Positions 8,834-17,394 of a stretch of 64,000 nt of DNA are shown here, piece after piece (position 1 is the stretch's first letter; the number at the start of each line of letters is the position of its first letter). The stretch comes from Xaviernesmea rhizosphaerae. GTDB taxonomy: Bacteria; Pseudomonadota; Alphaproteobacteria; Rhizobiales; Rhizobiaceae. The notes under the pieces are model-generated. The model searched no databases, was not told where the DNA came from, and saw only the letters and a program-made list of their open reading frames with translations. The position numbers were made by a program, and so were the translations under genes. The stretch is taken from contig NZ_MKIO01000048.1 in NCBI RefSeq assembly GCF_001938945.1, positions 62,001 through 126,000 on the forward strand. The letters run 5' to 3'.

Positions 8834-9700
8834 ATGATCAACACCATTCTCGCGGCGGGACGCACCGCCGTCGTCACCGGCGCGGCCTCGGGCATCGGCC
8901 TTGCCGCCGCCGGCCGCTTTGCCGCCGCCGGCATGAATGTGGTTCTGGCCGATCTGGAAGGCAGGCGGCTGGACGATGCCGCCGCCACGGTCGCCGCGCA
9001 GGCGCCGTCAGGGACAAGCGCCGTGATGGCCGTGCCCACCGACGTCTCAGACATCGCCTCCATCACCGCGCTGGCGGAAGAGGTCGAAGCGCGCTTCGGC
9101 GCGGTCCATCTGCTGATGAACAATGCCGGCATCGGCCCCGGCAGCTCGATCTTCGGGCCGATCGACGCCTGGGAACGGGTGCTCGCCACCAATCTCGGCG
9201 GGGTGATCACCGGTACGCGCGCCTTTGGCGAGGCGATGATCGCTCATGGCGATCCGGCCATGATCATCAACACCGGCTCCAAGCAGGGCATCACCACGCC
9301 GCCGGGCGATCCGGCCTATAATGTCGCCAAAGCGGGGGTGAAGGTGTTCACCGAGGCGCTGGCGCATGAGCTGCGCAACCGCGAGGGCTGCGCCGTCACC
9401 GCGCATCTGCTGATCCCCGGCTTCGTCTTCACCGGCTTGACCGCCGGCAGCCGCACGGAAAAACCCGCCGCCGCCTGGACGCCCGAGCAGACGGTGGATT
9501 TCATGATCGACAGCCTGGAGCGCGGCGACTTCTACATTCTCTGCCCCGACAATGACGTGCCGCGCGAACTGGACGAGAAGCGCATTCTCTGGGCTGCCGG
9601 CGACATTGTGGAAAACCGGCCGGCCCTTTCGCGCTGGCATCCCGACCATGGCGCCGCCTTTGCCGCCTATCTCAAGCGCGACCGGCCGGTCGTGGCCTGA
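8834..9700 (+). CDS. Short-chain dehydrogenase/reductase (SDR)
   Basis: This is a 288-residue protein. The start at 8834 is set by a strong GGAGGAGGAA ribosome site at 8821-8830. Classical SDR motifs are present: TGAASGIG (NAD(P)-binding, about 15-22), NNAG (about 96), a catalytic Ser in INTGSKQG, and Y-x3-K in YNVAK. The C-terminal ~40 residues are family-variable. The substrate is unknown. The gene is only 3 bases from the downstream dioxygenase/esterase fusion, so the two are co-transcribed and may act on the same, possibly aromatic or quinone, compound. Confidence 0.92.
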   Translation: MINTILAAGRTAVVTGAASGIGLAAAGRFAAAGMNVVLADLEGRRLDDAAATVAAQAPSGTSAVMAVPTDVSDIASITALAEEVEARFGAVHLLMNNAGIGPGSSIFGPIDAWERVLATNLGGVITGTRAFGEAMIAHGDPAMIINTGSKQGITTPPGDPAYNVAKAGVKVFTEALAHELRNREGCAVTAHLLIPGFVFTGLTAGSRTEKPAAAWTPEQTVDFMIDSLERGDFYILCPDNDVPRELDEKRILWAAGDIVENRPALSRWHPDHGAAFAAYLKRDRPVVA

Positions 9701-9703
9701 TCG

Positions 9704-11368
9704 ATGACCATCCCGTCGAACGGCCTTCACCACGTCACGCTGATCACCCGCAGGATCCAGGCGAATGTGGATTTCTACGTCGGCTTTCTCGGCCTGCGCC
9801 TGGTCAAGCGCACGGCCGGCTTCGAGGATGCGGCGCAGCTCCATCTCTTCTATGGTGACCGCACCGGCCGCCCGGGCTCGCTGATCACCTTCCTGGCCTG
9901 GGAGGATGGCGGGCAAGGCCGCCTCGGCCGGGGCGCGCCGAGCGAGATCGCGCTGGCGATTGCCCCTGAGGCGATCGGCGCCTGGATGACGCGCGCCCTG
10001 CGCTTCCAGATCCCGTTCACCGGGCCGGAGAGTGAATTCGGCGAGCCGGTTCTGCGGCTGAAGGACCCCGACGGCGTCATCGTCAAGCTCACCGGCACGC
10101 AGGCGCTGTCCGACCGCAACGCCCCCTGGTCACAGCCCATCGACGAGGAAGATCCGGTCGGCGCCTTGCCGCCGGTGGCAGACGCCGATGCGGTACAGGG
10201 CCTCCGGGCGGCAACGATACTGACCGAACGGCCCGAGGAGACCGCCGCCTTCTTCAACCGCCATTTCGGCCTTGTGGAGCTCGCCCGCGAGGGCTCCGTG
10301 CGCCGCCTCGCTTTTCCCCGGGGCGATGCGATCGACATTCGCGATGCCGCAGGCTTCTGGGAAGCGGCGCCGGGCACCGGCACCATCGATCACATCGCGC
10401 TTCGTGCCGCCGACAACCGCGCGGTCGCGGCGCTGCGTCTCGCGCTGGCGGCCGAGGAGGCCGGGCCGACACCGGTGCATGACCGGCGCTATTTCACCTC
10501 GCTCTATGTGCGCGAACCCGGCGAAAGCCTCGTGGAATTCGCAACGGACGCGCCGGGCATGACCGTGGACGAGCCGGAGGCGACGCTCGGAACACGCCTG
10601 TTCGTACCGGGGCATGAAGACCGGATACCGCCGCTGGAGACGACGGTCGTGCTGCCGCAATTCGCGCTGCCCGGCGAACCGCGCCGCATCGCGCGCGACC
10701 TGCCCTTTATCCACCGCCTGCAGGCGCCCGAAGAGGAGGACGGCACCACGCTGTTTCTGCTGCATGGCAGCGGCGCCAACGAGCTGAGCCTTCTGCCGCT
10801 CGGGCGAAAGGCCGCGCCGGGCGCGCTCTTGATCGCGCTGCGTGGCCGGGCCCTGGAGGAGGGCAGCCCGCGCTTCTATCGCCGGATCACGCCCTTCCGC
10901 TTCGACCAGGCGGATGTGCGCGCCGAAGCGGACGCCTTCGCCGCCTTCATCACCGACAGCGTCGCCGCCTATGGCGTCGATCTCGATCACGCGGCCTTCC
11001 TCGGCTATTCCAACGGCGCCAACATGATCGCCGCGACCCTGTTCCTGCATCCGGGCCTGATCCGCCGCGCGGTGCTTCTGCGCGCCATGAACCCGCTGGA
11101 GGAGCCGCCCGCAGCCGATCTCGCGGGAACCTCCGTACTGATGCTGTCGGGCTCGGACGACGCTTATGCCGCCCATGCGCCGGCGCTGGAGGAGGCTCTG
11201 CGCGCCTCGGGTGCCGAGGTCGAGGCACGGCGCATTGCCGCCGGGCATCTGCTGACCGAGGAGGATACGAGACAGGCTGGGCTCTGGCTGGCGGGGAAGT
11301 CTCCGCGCCTTGGATCGGAAAGTGAGAGCCGGTCTTCGGAAGACGTCGGTGCAAAAACAATAGGCTAG
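9704..11368 (+). CDS. Fused VOC ring-cleaving dioxygenase and alpha/beta-hydrolase
   Basis: This is a 554-residue two-part protein. Residues 1-300 are tandem VOC (glyoxalase/dioxygenase) modules like the MhqO/LinE-type ring-cleaving dioxygenases, with metal ligands expected at His9/10 (GLHHVTLITR), His230 (TIDHIALRA) and Glu278 (SLVEFATDAPG). Residues about 345-530 are an esterase like MhqD: oxyanion HGSGANE, nucleophile Ser436 in GYSNGAN, acid Asp485/486, and His515 in AAGHLL. In Bacillus the two activities are separate genes of the mhq (quinone/catechol stress) operons, so the fusion would couple ring opening to hydrolysis. The last ~20 residues are encoded by an intergenic repeat. It directly follows the SDR gene. 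Confidence 0.88.
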   Translation: MTIPSNGLHHVTLITRRIQANVDFYVGFLGLRLVKRTAGFEDAAQLHLFYGDRTGRPGSLITFLAWEDGGQGRLGRGAPSEIALAIAPEAIGAWMTRALRFQIPFTGPESEFGEPVLRLKDPDGVIVKLTGTQALSDRNAPWSQPIDEEDPVGALPPVADADAVQGLRAATILTERPEETAAFFNRHFGLVELAREGSVRRLAFPRGDAIDIRDAAGFWEAAPGTGTIDHIALRAADNRAVAALRLALAAEEAGPTPVHDRRYFTSLYVREPGESLVEFATDAPGMTVDEPEATLGTRLFVPGHEDRIPPLETTVVLPQFALPGEPRRIARDLPFIHRLQAPEEEDGTTLFLLHGSGANELSLLPLGRKAAPGALLIALRGRALEEGSPRFYRRITPFRFDQADVRAEADAFAAFITDSVAAYGVDLDHAAFLGYSNGANMIAATLFLHPGLIRRAVLLRAMNPLEEPPAADLAGTSVLMLSGSDDAYAAHAPALEEALRASGAEVEARRIAAGHLLTEEDTRQAGLWLAGKSPRLGSESESRSSEDVGAKTIG

Positions 11369-11425
11369 CGCATGTCGCGCAAAGGTGCGCAGCGGTTTTT
11401 GGACAACGACCGGCGATGAAAACGA
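11310..11425 (+). repeat. RIME-like repeat, copy B, followed by a second rhizobial repeat
   Basis: The segment starting GGATCGGAAAGTGAGAGCCG with CGGTGCAAAAACAA is a degenerate copy of the window-wide RIME-like element and lies inside the 3' end of the dioxygenase/esterase gene. Immediately after it, GCATGTCGCGCAAAGGTGCG with AGCGGTTTT and CGGCGATGAAAACGACTTAA is a different short repeat type that is common between genes in Rhizobiales. Confidence 0.65.
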
Positions 11426-11954
11426 CTTAAGGCTTGGGACAGTGAATCGCCAAGATTGCGCGAGGCATCAGAGCATCATCTGCTCGGCGTGAAACGAGAA
11501 TAGAAAGGACCCTGCTTCCGACAACAGGCCTTGGAGCGTCGATCTGAGTCCGGTCACACGAAATCCTGGGAAGTACGTCCGAATTTGGATTTCTGGCAAC
11601 GATGATCATCAGGCGCGACGTCATCCTCGGGCTTGTCCCGAGGATCTGCCATGGTTGATAATTGGTCGGTATATCAGGCGTTTGCAGATATCAGGGACAA
11701 GCCCGAGGATGACGGAACGAGGACTTTGCGCCTCTGCCAGGAAGCTCCGGATATCGCGAAGCGATCGACCGGATTTCGGATCAGACCGAGCGGCGCCCCG
11801 GATGCCGGATGGTCCATCGGCTGCGCGTCGGGGGCCGGCAGATGGCACCGCGGAATGAGGCAAGTCCAGCGCGCGGCAGCGTTGCGGAGGGGTAGCCTTG
11901 CATGCGGTTGCCGAGGTCGCTTCGTCCCTTCCGTTTCGACGGATGCTCCCGACC
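11369..11954. other. Repeat-rich intergenic region without a supported gene
   Basis: This region of nearly 590 bases lies between the dioxygenase/esterase gene (plus) and the end of the LuxR-type response regulator (minus), that is, between convergent genes. It contains the repeat tail at 11366-11425 and the large inverted repeat at 11619-11714. Short open frames on both strands (for example 11427-11624 and 11621-11863, minus) pass through the repeats and look spurious. Confidence 0.6.
11619..11714. repeat. Inverted-repeat element with perfect 21-bp arms
   Basis: The arms at 11619-11639 and 11694-11714 are exact reverse complements over 21 bases and contain CATCCTCGGGCTTGTCCC on one side and GGGACAAGCCCGAGGATG on the other. 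They flank a 54-base centre with GATCTGCC and GGCG..GCAGATA, which extends the pairing. This is a widespread alphaproteobacterial intergenic repeat type. It could form a long hairpin in RNA or DNA; no transposase is encoded. Confidence 0.8.
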
Positions 11955-12863
11955 TTACCCCTCCCGCAGCACTTCCACCGCCTTGATCGCGGCGGAGGCG
12001 CGGTTTTCCACGCCGAGCTTCATGTAGATCTGCTCCAGATGCTTGTTCACCGTGCGGGCGGAGAGGCCGAGGATTTCGGCGATGTCGCGGTTGGCCTTGC
12101 CCTTGGCGATCCAGGCCAGCACCTCGGCCTCGCGCTGGGTGAGCCCGAAGCGGCTGCGCAGCAGATCCTCCTCGCTTCCCGCGCGCACACCGGTCAGGCG
12201 GAAGAGAAACTCGTCGGCGCCGATCGCGCCGAGAAAGGCGAGCTGCAGCACGGGCGCACCATGGCGGGCGATCGTCAGGCCGGCCTCCGTGCTGCCGGCA
12301 GCGCGGGCCGCCATCCAGCTTCTGAGGTGGCCGGTCAATGCCGCCATGCCATCCTCGGTCTCGATGGCGGCGTTGACCAGGCGGCTTGCCTGCGGCGTGG
12401 ACCAGTTCACGCTGCCATCGCCATGCGCGGCGAGCAGATGCCGTCCGGCGGCATCCAGCGCCACGCGCGCGCTCTGGGCCGAGCGGGCATTGGTGAGATG
12501 AACACGGATGCGCGCGCGCAGCTCGTCGATGTTGATCGGCTTGGTCAGATAGTCCACCCCACCGGATTCCAGCGCATGGACCACATGCTCGGTCTCCGTC
12601 AGCCCGGTCATGAAGATCACCGGAACGGGGGCGATGGCCGGCTGGCGCTTCAGCGTCCGGCAGGTGTCGAAGCCGTCCATGCCCGGCATCACCGCGTCCA
12701 TCAGCACGAGATCGGGCGTGATGCGGTCGACGACATTCAGCGCCGCGCGGCCGGAGGTGGCGATCAGCACGGAAAAGCCGGATTGCTCCAGCGCTTCGGT
12801 GAGGAAGCCCAGCGTTTCCGGGCTGTCGTCGACGATCAGGACGATATCGCGCGGATCAGACAT
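11955..12863 (-). CDS. Response regulator with LuxR-type DNA-binding domain
   Basis: This is a 302-residue protein; the start at 12863 gives MSDPRDIVLIVDDS, a canonical receiver start. The receiver spans about 5-125, with phospho-acceptor Asp56 (LVLMDAVMPGMDG) and Lys108 (YLTKPI). A middle region of about 110 residues has no recognised domain. The C-terminal LuxR HTH (about 238-295) reads LTQREAEVLAWIAKGKANRD and then LSARTVNKHL. It is 130 bases downstream of, and on the same strand as, the NCS1-type hybrid kinase, so it is very probably that kinase's partner. Candidate targets are the nearby urea transport genes (inference; see the palindrome at 19003-19018). Confidence 0.92.
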   Translation of the reverse strand: MSDPRDIVLIVDDSPETLGFLTEALEQSGFSVLIATSGRAALNVVDRITPDLVLMDAVMPGMDGFDTCRTLKRQPAIAPVPVIFMTGLTETEHVVHALESGGVDYLTKPINIDELRARIRVHLTNARSAQSARVALDAAGRHLLAAHGDGSVNWSTPQASRLVNAAIETEDGMAALTGHLRSWMAARAAGSTEAGLTIARHGAPVLQLAFLGAIGADEFLFRLTGVRAGSEEDLLRSRFGLTQREAEVLAWIAKGKANRDIAEILGLSARTVNKHLEQIYMKLGVENRASAAIKAVEVLREG

Positions 12864-12912
12864 GCGCAGGGTTCTCCCGCTCGGGCGCCGGGTTTCTGGT
12901 TTCGCATCGCAT

Positions 12913-13013
12913 GAGAGCATCGGACCGGAAATCATATGCAGTCTGATGCTCTATCGTTTTGTTACAACACCGGATCTTTGCGAAACCGGCAATCACGTTT
13001 CGGTCCGATGCTC
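12913..13013 (-). repeat. RIME-like repeat, copy C (reverse orientation)
   Basis: On the minus strand it reads GAGCATCGGACCGAAACG at the start and ends in a GATTTCCGGTCCGATGCTCT arm. It fills the gap between the hybrid kinase and its response regulator. Its first part is translated: the kinase stop codon (12993-12995) and the last six sense codons lie inside it. Confidence 0.8.
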
Positions 13014-16000
13014 GGTCTTGCGCGGCGGCGCAGCGCCGGTCCGGGCGAGGAAGGCGGCATAGCCATCGAGGTCGAAGGCCTGCACATAGGCTCTGGCGGC
13101 TTGGGTGAAGGGTTGCAGCGCGGCATCGCGGGCAAGCTCCGTCAACTTGGCCTCTATGCCCCTGACATAGCCGATCTCGCCCAGCCGCCGCAGTTCGGCA
13201 AGATGATCGGCCGCTGGCGGCATCAGCGCGGCCGGGGCAGGGGCCGGCTGGGCCGGAGCCGCCTCCTCATAGATCCACTCCAGCCCGAGATGCAAGGCCA
13301 GCTTGTCCTGCACGCGGCGGATGTCGAAGGGCTTGGCCAGCGTGTCATTGTGCCCGTCCTCGCCGCCGGCGGCCGAGCCGTCGCCGATATTGGCTGAGAG
13401 CATTATGATCGGCGCCAGCTGGCCCGCCGCCCGCAGGCGCGAGACCAGCTGCCAGCCATTGATGTCGGGCATGGAAATATCGATGAAGAACAGATCCGGC
13501 CGGACACCCTCGATCAGCGCCAGGCATTCGGAGCCGCCCGCCGCCGTCAGCACCACGAAGTCGAGCGGCACGAGCAACTCGCGCATGAGATCGCGGTGAT
13601 CCTCATTGTCATCGACGACGACGATCGTCCGGCGTGCGCCTGTATAGCCGCAGACGGGGCGCTGGGCGGGCCGGGCCGTCGCCGCCGGCCGGTCGACGGC
13701 CGACAGCATCAGCCGGATGCGGAAGGTGGAGCCGGCCCCCAGCGCGCTGTCCACCGCGATTTCGCCGCCCATGGTCTGGGTGAGCAGGCGGGTGATGGTC
13801 AGCCCGAGGCCGAGGCCGGGCAGGCGCAGCACCGCCTCGGTCTTGCCGCGCTGGAACGGCTCGAAGATGCGCGGCAGCTCCTCGGCAGCAATGCCCCGGC
13901 CGGTATCCGACACGGTGAAGGTCGCCACCTGGCTGCGATAGCCGATCTCGAAGCGGATCTCGCCCGTCTCGGTGAATTTGATGGCATTGGTCAGGAGGTT
14001 GACGAGGATCTGGCGCAGCCGCTTCTCGTCGGTGCGGACATAGGCCGGCAGGCTGGCGGCGCGCTTGTGCGTGAAGGTGAGGCCCTTGGCTTCGGCCTGC
14101 GGACGCAGCATGTCGACGATCTGGTCGAGAAACTCGGTGAGGTGGATCTCGTTGGAATAGACCTGGAGACGGCCCGCCTCGATCTTGGAAATGTCGAGCA
14201 GACCGTCGATCAGGCCGGAGAGATGCTCGGCCGAACGGCGGATGACCTTGACCGCCGGTTGCCTCTCCCTGGGGATCGCAGCGTCCCGCTCCAGGATCTG
14301 GGCGTAACCGAGTACGGCGTTAAGCGGCGTGCGCAGCTCGTGCGAGAGGCCGACCACATAGCGGCTCTTGGCGCGGTTGGCGGCCTCCGCCGTCTCCTTG
14401 GCCTGCTGCAGGGCGGCGTCGGTCTTCTTGTGCGCGGCGATTTCCTTGAGGAGCAGCGTCGTCTGGCGGGAGGATTCCTCCTCCGCCACCACCCGGCTGT
14501 CATGGGCGAGCACGTAGAACCAGCAGACGATCCCGGCAATCACGGCGAAGACGAAGAAGACCACGCCCACCGTGCGCTCCACCACGCCGGCGGCTTCCGG
14601 CGCGGCAAGCGCGATCTGATGGGCGACCAGAAGCAGGATGGCGCCGAGCAGGCTGACCGACAGCACCACGGCAATGGCATAGCGGCCGAGCCGGCTCGAC
14701 AGGCTTTCCACCAGCCGTTCGGGCAGCAGGCGGCGCGCCACCACGGAAGCCTGCGCGTTCATGCGCGCTTGCGGCTTGCAGACATCGTGGCAGCGGCTGT
14801 CGAGCGAGCAGCAGAGCGAGCAGATCGGCGCGGCATAGGCCGGGCACCAGGCCATGTCCTCCGGCTCGAACGGATGCTCGCAGATCGAGCAGGTGATGGC
14901 CGGCATCGTCTTCCAGTTCGCCCGGGCCTTGCGCGCGAGGTAGAAGCGCCCGCCCGTGCCCCAGGCGATCAAAGGCGAAAGGAGGAAGGCGATGAGCGTG
15001 ACGAAGGTCGACAGCGACGCCATGACTGGGCCGAACAGGCCGAAATGCGCCGCAAGCGCAATGGTGGCAGAAAGCAGCATGCTGCCCGTGCCCACGGGAT
15101 TGATGTCGTAGAGATGGGCGCGCTTGAACTCGATGCCATCAGGGGCGAGGCCGAGCGGCTTGTTGATGAAGAGATCGGCCGAAATCGTGCAGAGCCAGGC
15201 CATGGCGATGATGGAGAAGATGCCGAGCGTCGCCTCCAGCAGCCGGTAGATGCCGAGCTCCATCAGGAGCAGGGCGATGGCGACGTTAAAGACCAGCCAG
15301 ACGACGCGGCCGGGATGGCTGTGGGTGAGACGCGAGAAGAAGTTCGACCAGGCGAGCGACCCGGCATAGGCGTTCATCACATTGATCTTCAGCTGCGAGA
15401 CCACGACGAAGGCCGACATCATCAGGAGGGCCGCCGTGTCATTGGGGATCATGTAGCCGAAGGCGGCGAGATACATATGGGCGGGGTCGGCCGCCTGTCC
15501 GGATGGCACGCCGGTCGATAGCGTCAGCACGGCCAGGAACGACCCGGCAAGCAGCTTCGGCACGCCGACCACCACCCAGCCGGGCCCGGCCAGGAACACG
15601 GCGAGCCGATGGCGCCATTTGCGTCCGCCCTCCGGCGGCAGGAAGCGCAGGAAGTCCACCTGCTCGCCGATCTGGGGCATCAGCGCCAGGATGACTGCGC
15701 AGGCCGCACCGAATTCCAGGAGATTGAACGGGGCCGGGCCGCCCGCGCCGATATTGGAATGGCCGATGCCGGCAAAGGCGCGCCAGAGGTCGATCTTGCC
15801 CCAGTCGGCAAAGGCGATGAAGATGAAGGGCAGGACGTTGAGCGTGATCCAGAAGGGCTGGGTCACCAGCTGGAAGCGCGAGATCAGCCGCACGCCATAG
15901 ATAACGAGCGGAATGACGACGACGGCGCTGATGATATAGCCGATCCAGGGCGGAATGCCGAAGGCGAGCTCCAGCGCGCCTGTCATGATCGAGGCTTCGA

Positions 16001-16394
16001 TGGCAAACAGCATGAAGGTGAAGCTGGCATAGATCAGCGAGGTGACCGTGGAGCCGATATAGCCGAAGCCGGCCCCCCGGGTCAGAAGGTCGATGTCCAC
16101 GCCGTGGCGGATGGCATAGCGGCTGATCGGCAGGCCGATGACCAGCATGACCACGGCCGCGACCGCAATGGCGATGGCGGCATTGGTGGTGCCATAGGAC
16201 AGCGTGATCGTGCCGCCGATCGCTTCAAGCGCCAGAAAGGAGATCGCCCCGATCGCCGTCTGGGAGATGCGGCTGGAGGAAAAGCGCCGCGCGCTCTTGG
16301 CGGTGAATCTCAGCGCGTAGTCTTCCAGCGTCTGGTTGGCGACCCAGCGGTTATAGTCGCGCCGGATAGGGATGATGCGCTGGCGTGCGGACAT
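12993..16394 (-). CDS. Hybrid histidine kinase with an NCS1 permease-type sensor domain
   Basis: This is a 1133-residue inner-membrane protein. Residues 1-490 are a full-length NCS1 (purine/cytosine/hydantoin) permease-like domain with about 12 membrane helices (opening IPIRRDYNRWVANQTLEDYA; SRISQTAIGAISFLALEAIG). Residues 502-539 hold eight cysteines spaced C-x2-C-x11-C-x7-C-x2-CC-x5-C-x3-C. Two more helices (about 571-630) precede a coiled coil and the kinase core: phospho-acceptor His685 (SHELRTP), N-box near 799-803, DTGRGI (830-835), GLGLGL (861). A receiver (about 922-1040) has Asp972 and Lys1021, then a helical tail. It resembles SLC5-linked CbrA in concept but uses another transporter family. 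It is followed by a LuxR-type response regulator. The likely ligand is a nucleobase, hydantoin, allantoin or urea-like compound (inference). Confidence 0.93.
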   Translation of the reverse strand: MSARQRIIPIRRDYNRWVANQTLEDYALRFTAKSARRFSSSRISQTAIGAISFLALEAIGGTITLSYGTTNAAIAIAVAAVVMLVIGLPISRYAIRHGVDIDLLTRGAGFGYIGSTVTSLIYASFTFMLFAIEASIMTGALELAFGIPPWIGYIISAVVVIPLVIYGVRLISRFQLVTQPFWITLNVLPFIFIAFADWGKIDLWRAFAGIGHSNIGAGGPAPFNLLEFGAACAVILALMPQIGEQVDFLRFLPPEGGRKWRHRLAVFLAGPGWVVVGVPKLLAGSFLAVLTLSTGVPSGQAADPAHMYLAAFGYMIPNDTAALLMMSAFVVVSQLKINVMNAYAGSLAWSNFFSRLTHSHPGRVVWLVFNVAIALLLMELGIYRLLEATLGIFSIIAMAWLCTISADLFINKPLGLAPDGIEFKRAHLYDINPVGTGSMLLSATIALAAHFGLFGPVMASLSTFVTLIAFLLSPLIAWGTGGRFYLARKARANWKTMPAITCSICEHPFEPEDMAWCPAYAAPICSLCCSLDSRCHDVCKPQARMNAQASVVARRLLPERLVESLSSRLGRYAIAVVLSVSLLGAILLLVAHQIALAAPEAAGVVERTVGVVFFVFAVIAGIVCWFYVLAHDSRVVAEEESSRQTTLLLKEIAAHKKTDAALQQAKETAEAANRAKSRYVVGLSHELRTPLNAVLGYAQILERDAAIPRERQPAVKVIRRSAEHLSGLIDGLLDISKIEAGRLQVYSNEIHLTEFLDQIVDMLRPQAEAKGLTFTHKRAASLPAYVRTDEKRLRQILVNLLTNAIKFTETGEIRFEIGYRSQVATFTVSDTGRGIAAEELPRIFEPFQRGKTEAVLRLPGLGLGLTITRLLTQTMGGEIAVDSALGAGSTFRIRLMLSAVDRPAATARPAQRPVCGYTGARRTIVVVDDNEDHRDLMRELLVPLDFVVLTAAGGSECLALIEGVRPDLFFIDISMPDINGWQLVSRLRAAGQLAPIIMLSANIGDGSAAGGEDGHNDTLAKPFDIRRVQDKLALHLGLEWIYEEAAPAQPAPAPAALMPPAADHLAELRRLGEIGYVRGIEAKLTELARDAALQPFTQAARAYVQAFDLDGYAAFLARTGAAPPRKTEHRTET

Positions 16395-16475
16395 GCCTAA
16401 AAATTATCTTTCCTCGGGATCTGATTATCTCCTGGGCATCTTCATGAGAATCGGTTGCTTGGCAAGCGGCCAGGA

Positions 16476-17363
16476 TCAGGAAAGCGCGTCGGAGGTCGCG
16501 CGCATTTCCGCTGTCAGCCATCGTTCCAGCGCGACTGCGTCAGGCCGGCCGGCAAGATGGCGCGCAACCCACAGCACAATGCGCCGTGGCCCGGGCTTGA
16601 AGCCGAAGGGGGCCACCAGCCGTCCGGCGGAAAGCTGTTCCATCACCAGCATGCGCGGCACCACTGCCATGCCCAGGCCACAGGCTGCCGCCTGGATCAG
16701 CAGATAGAAATGGTCGAAGCTGGTTTTGGCCGCCAGCGCCTCACCGCCAAGCCCGGCCACGCCCTGCCAGTCCCGCCAGGCCTCCGGCCGGGTTCGGCTG
16801 GCCAGAAGCGTGGCGGCCGGCAGGTCCGTTTGCTGGCGGATGCCGGCCTGTTCAAGATAATCAGGCGCGCAGACAGGCCCGATCGCCTCCACCCCCAATT
16901 CGCGGATCACCGCGTCCTGCGGCGGCTCGATGATGCTGGACCGGATCGCCATGCCGATCTTGTCGCGCACAAAGTCGATGCGGCTGAAATTGAGATTGAA
17001 CTGCAGTTCGATTTGCGGATGCAGCTCGTGGAACTGCCCGATGCGCGGGATGATCCAGCCCATCATGATCGAGGAGGAGCAGGAGAGGGTCAACGGTTCC
17101 GGTCTTACCCGCGCGACGCTTTCCTGGATCAGCTTGAAGGCGCTGGTCAGCCCCTCCGCCAGCCGCTGGCCCTCCGGTGTCGGCTCCATGCCCCGCGCGG
17201 TCTTGGCCAGAAGGGTGACACCAAGCGCCTCTTCAAGCGCTTTGACCTGTCGGCTCACAGCGCCGTGCGTAACGAAAAGCTCACTGGACGCCAGGGTCAC
17301 GGAGCGGTGCCGGGCTGCGGCTTCGAAGGCCCGCAAAGCATTGAGCGATGGCATGCTGGACAT
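16476..17363 (-). CDS. LysR-family transcriptional regulator (GcvA-like)
   Basis: This is a 295-residue protein; the start at 17363 is supported by AAGGAGG 5 bases upstream. The N-terminal HTH is SLNALRAFEAAARHRSVTLA and then THGAVSRQVKALEEALGVTL (about 4-60). The SMPSLNALRAFEAAAR opening and the overall layout are those of the GcvA/AmpR-like subgroup. A type 2 periplasmic-binding-like effector domain follows (about 90-290). It is divergent from the MFS transporter at 17548, with a short palindrome between them, so it probably regulates that gene and itself. Confidence 0.92.
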   Translation of the reverse strand: MSSMPSLNALRAFEAAARHRSVTLASSELFVTHGAVSRQVKALEEALGVTLLAKTARGMEPTPEGQRLAEGLTSAFKLIQESVARVRPEPLTLSCSSSIMMGWIIPRIGQFHELHPQIELQFNLNFSRIDFVRDKIGMAIRSSIIEPPQDAVIRELGVEAIGPVCAPDYLEQAGIRQQTDLPAATLLASRTRPEAWRDWQGVAGLGGEALAAKTSFDHFYLLIQAAACGLGMAVVPRMLVMEQLSAGRLVAPFGFKPGPRRIVLWVARHLAGRPDAVALERWLTAEMRATSDALS

Positions 17364-17377
17364 CCGGCCTCCTTCTC

Positions 17378-17394
17378 TGTGAGTTTTCCTCACA
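17378..17394. promoter_or_regulatory. Candidate LysR operator (TGTGAG-N5-CTCACA)
   Basis: A perfect 6-bp inverted repeat with a 5-base spacer lies 15 bases upstream of the LysR start, in the gap divergent to the MFS gene. Such a position is typical of an autoregulatory LysR site. The palindrome is seen directly; binding is inference. Confidence 0.4.

Noticed and set aside
11427..11863. Short minus-strand open frames (65 and 80 codons)
   Set aside because: They cross the intergenic repeats; the VILGLVPDIC-type peptide is a known false translation of the inverted repeat.
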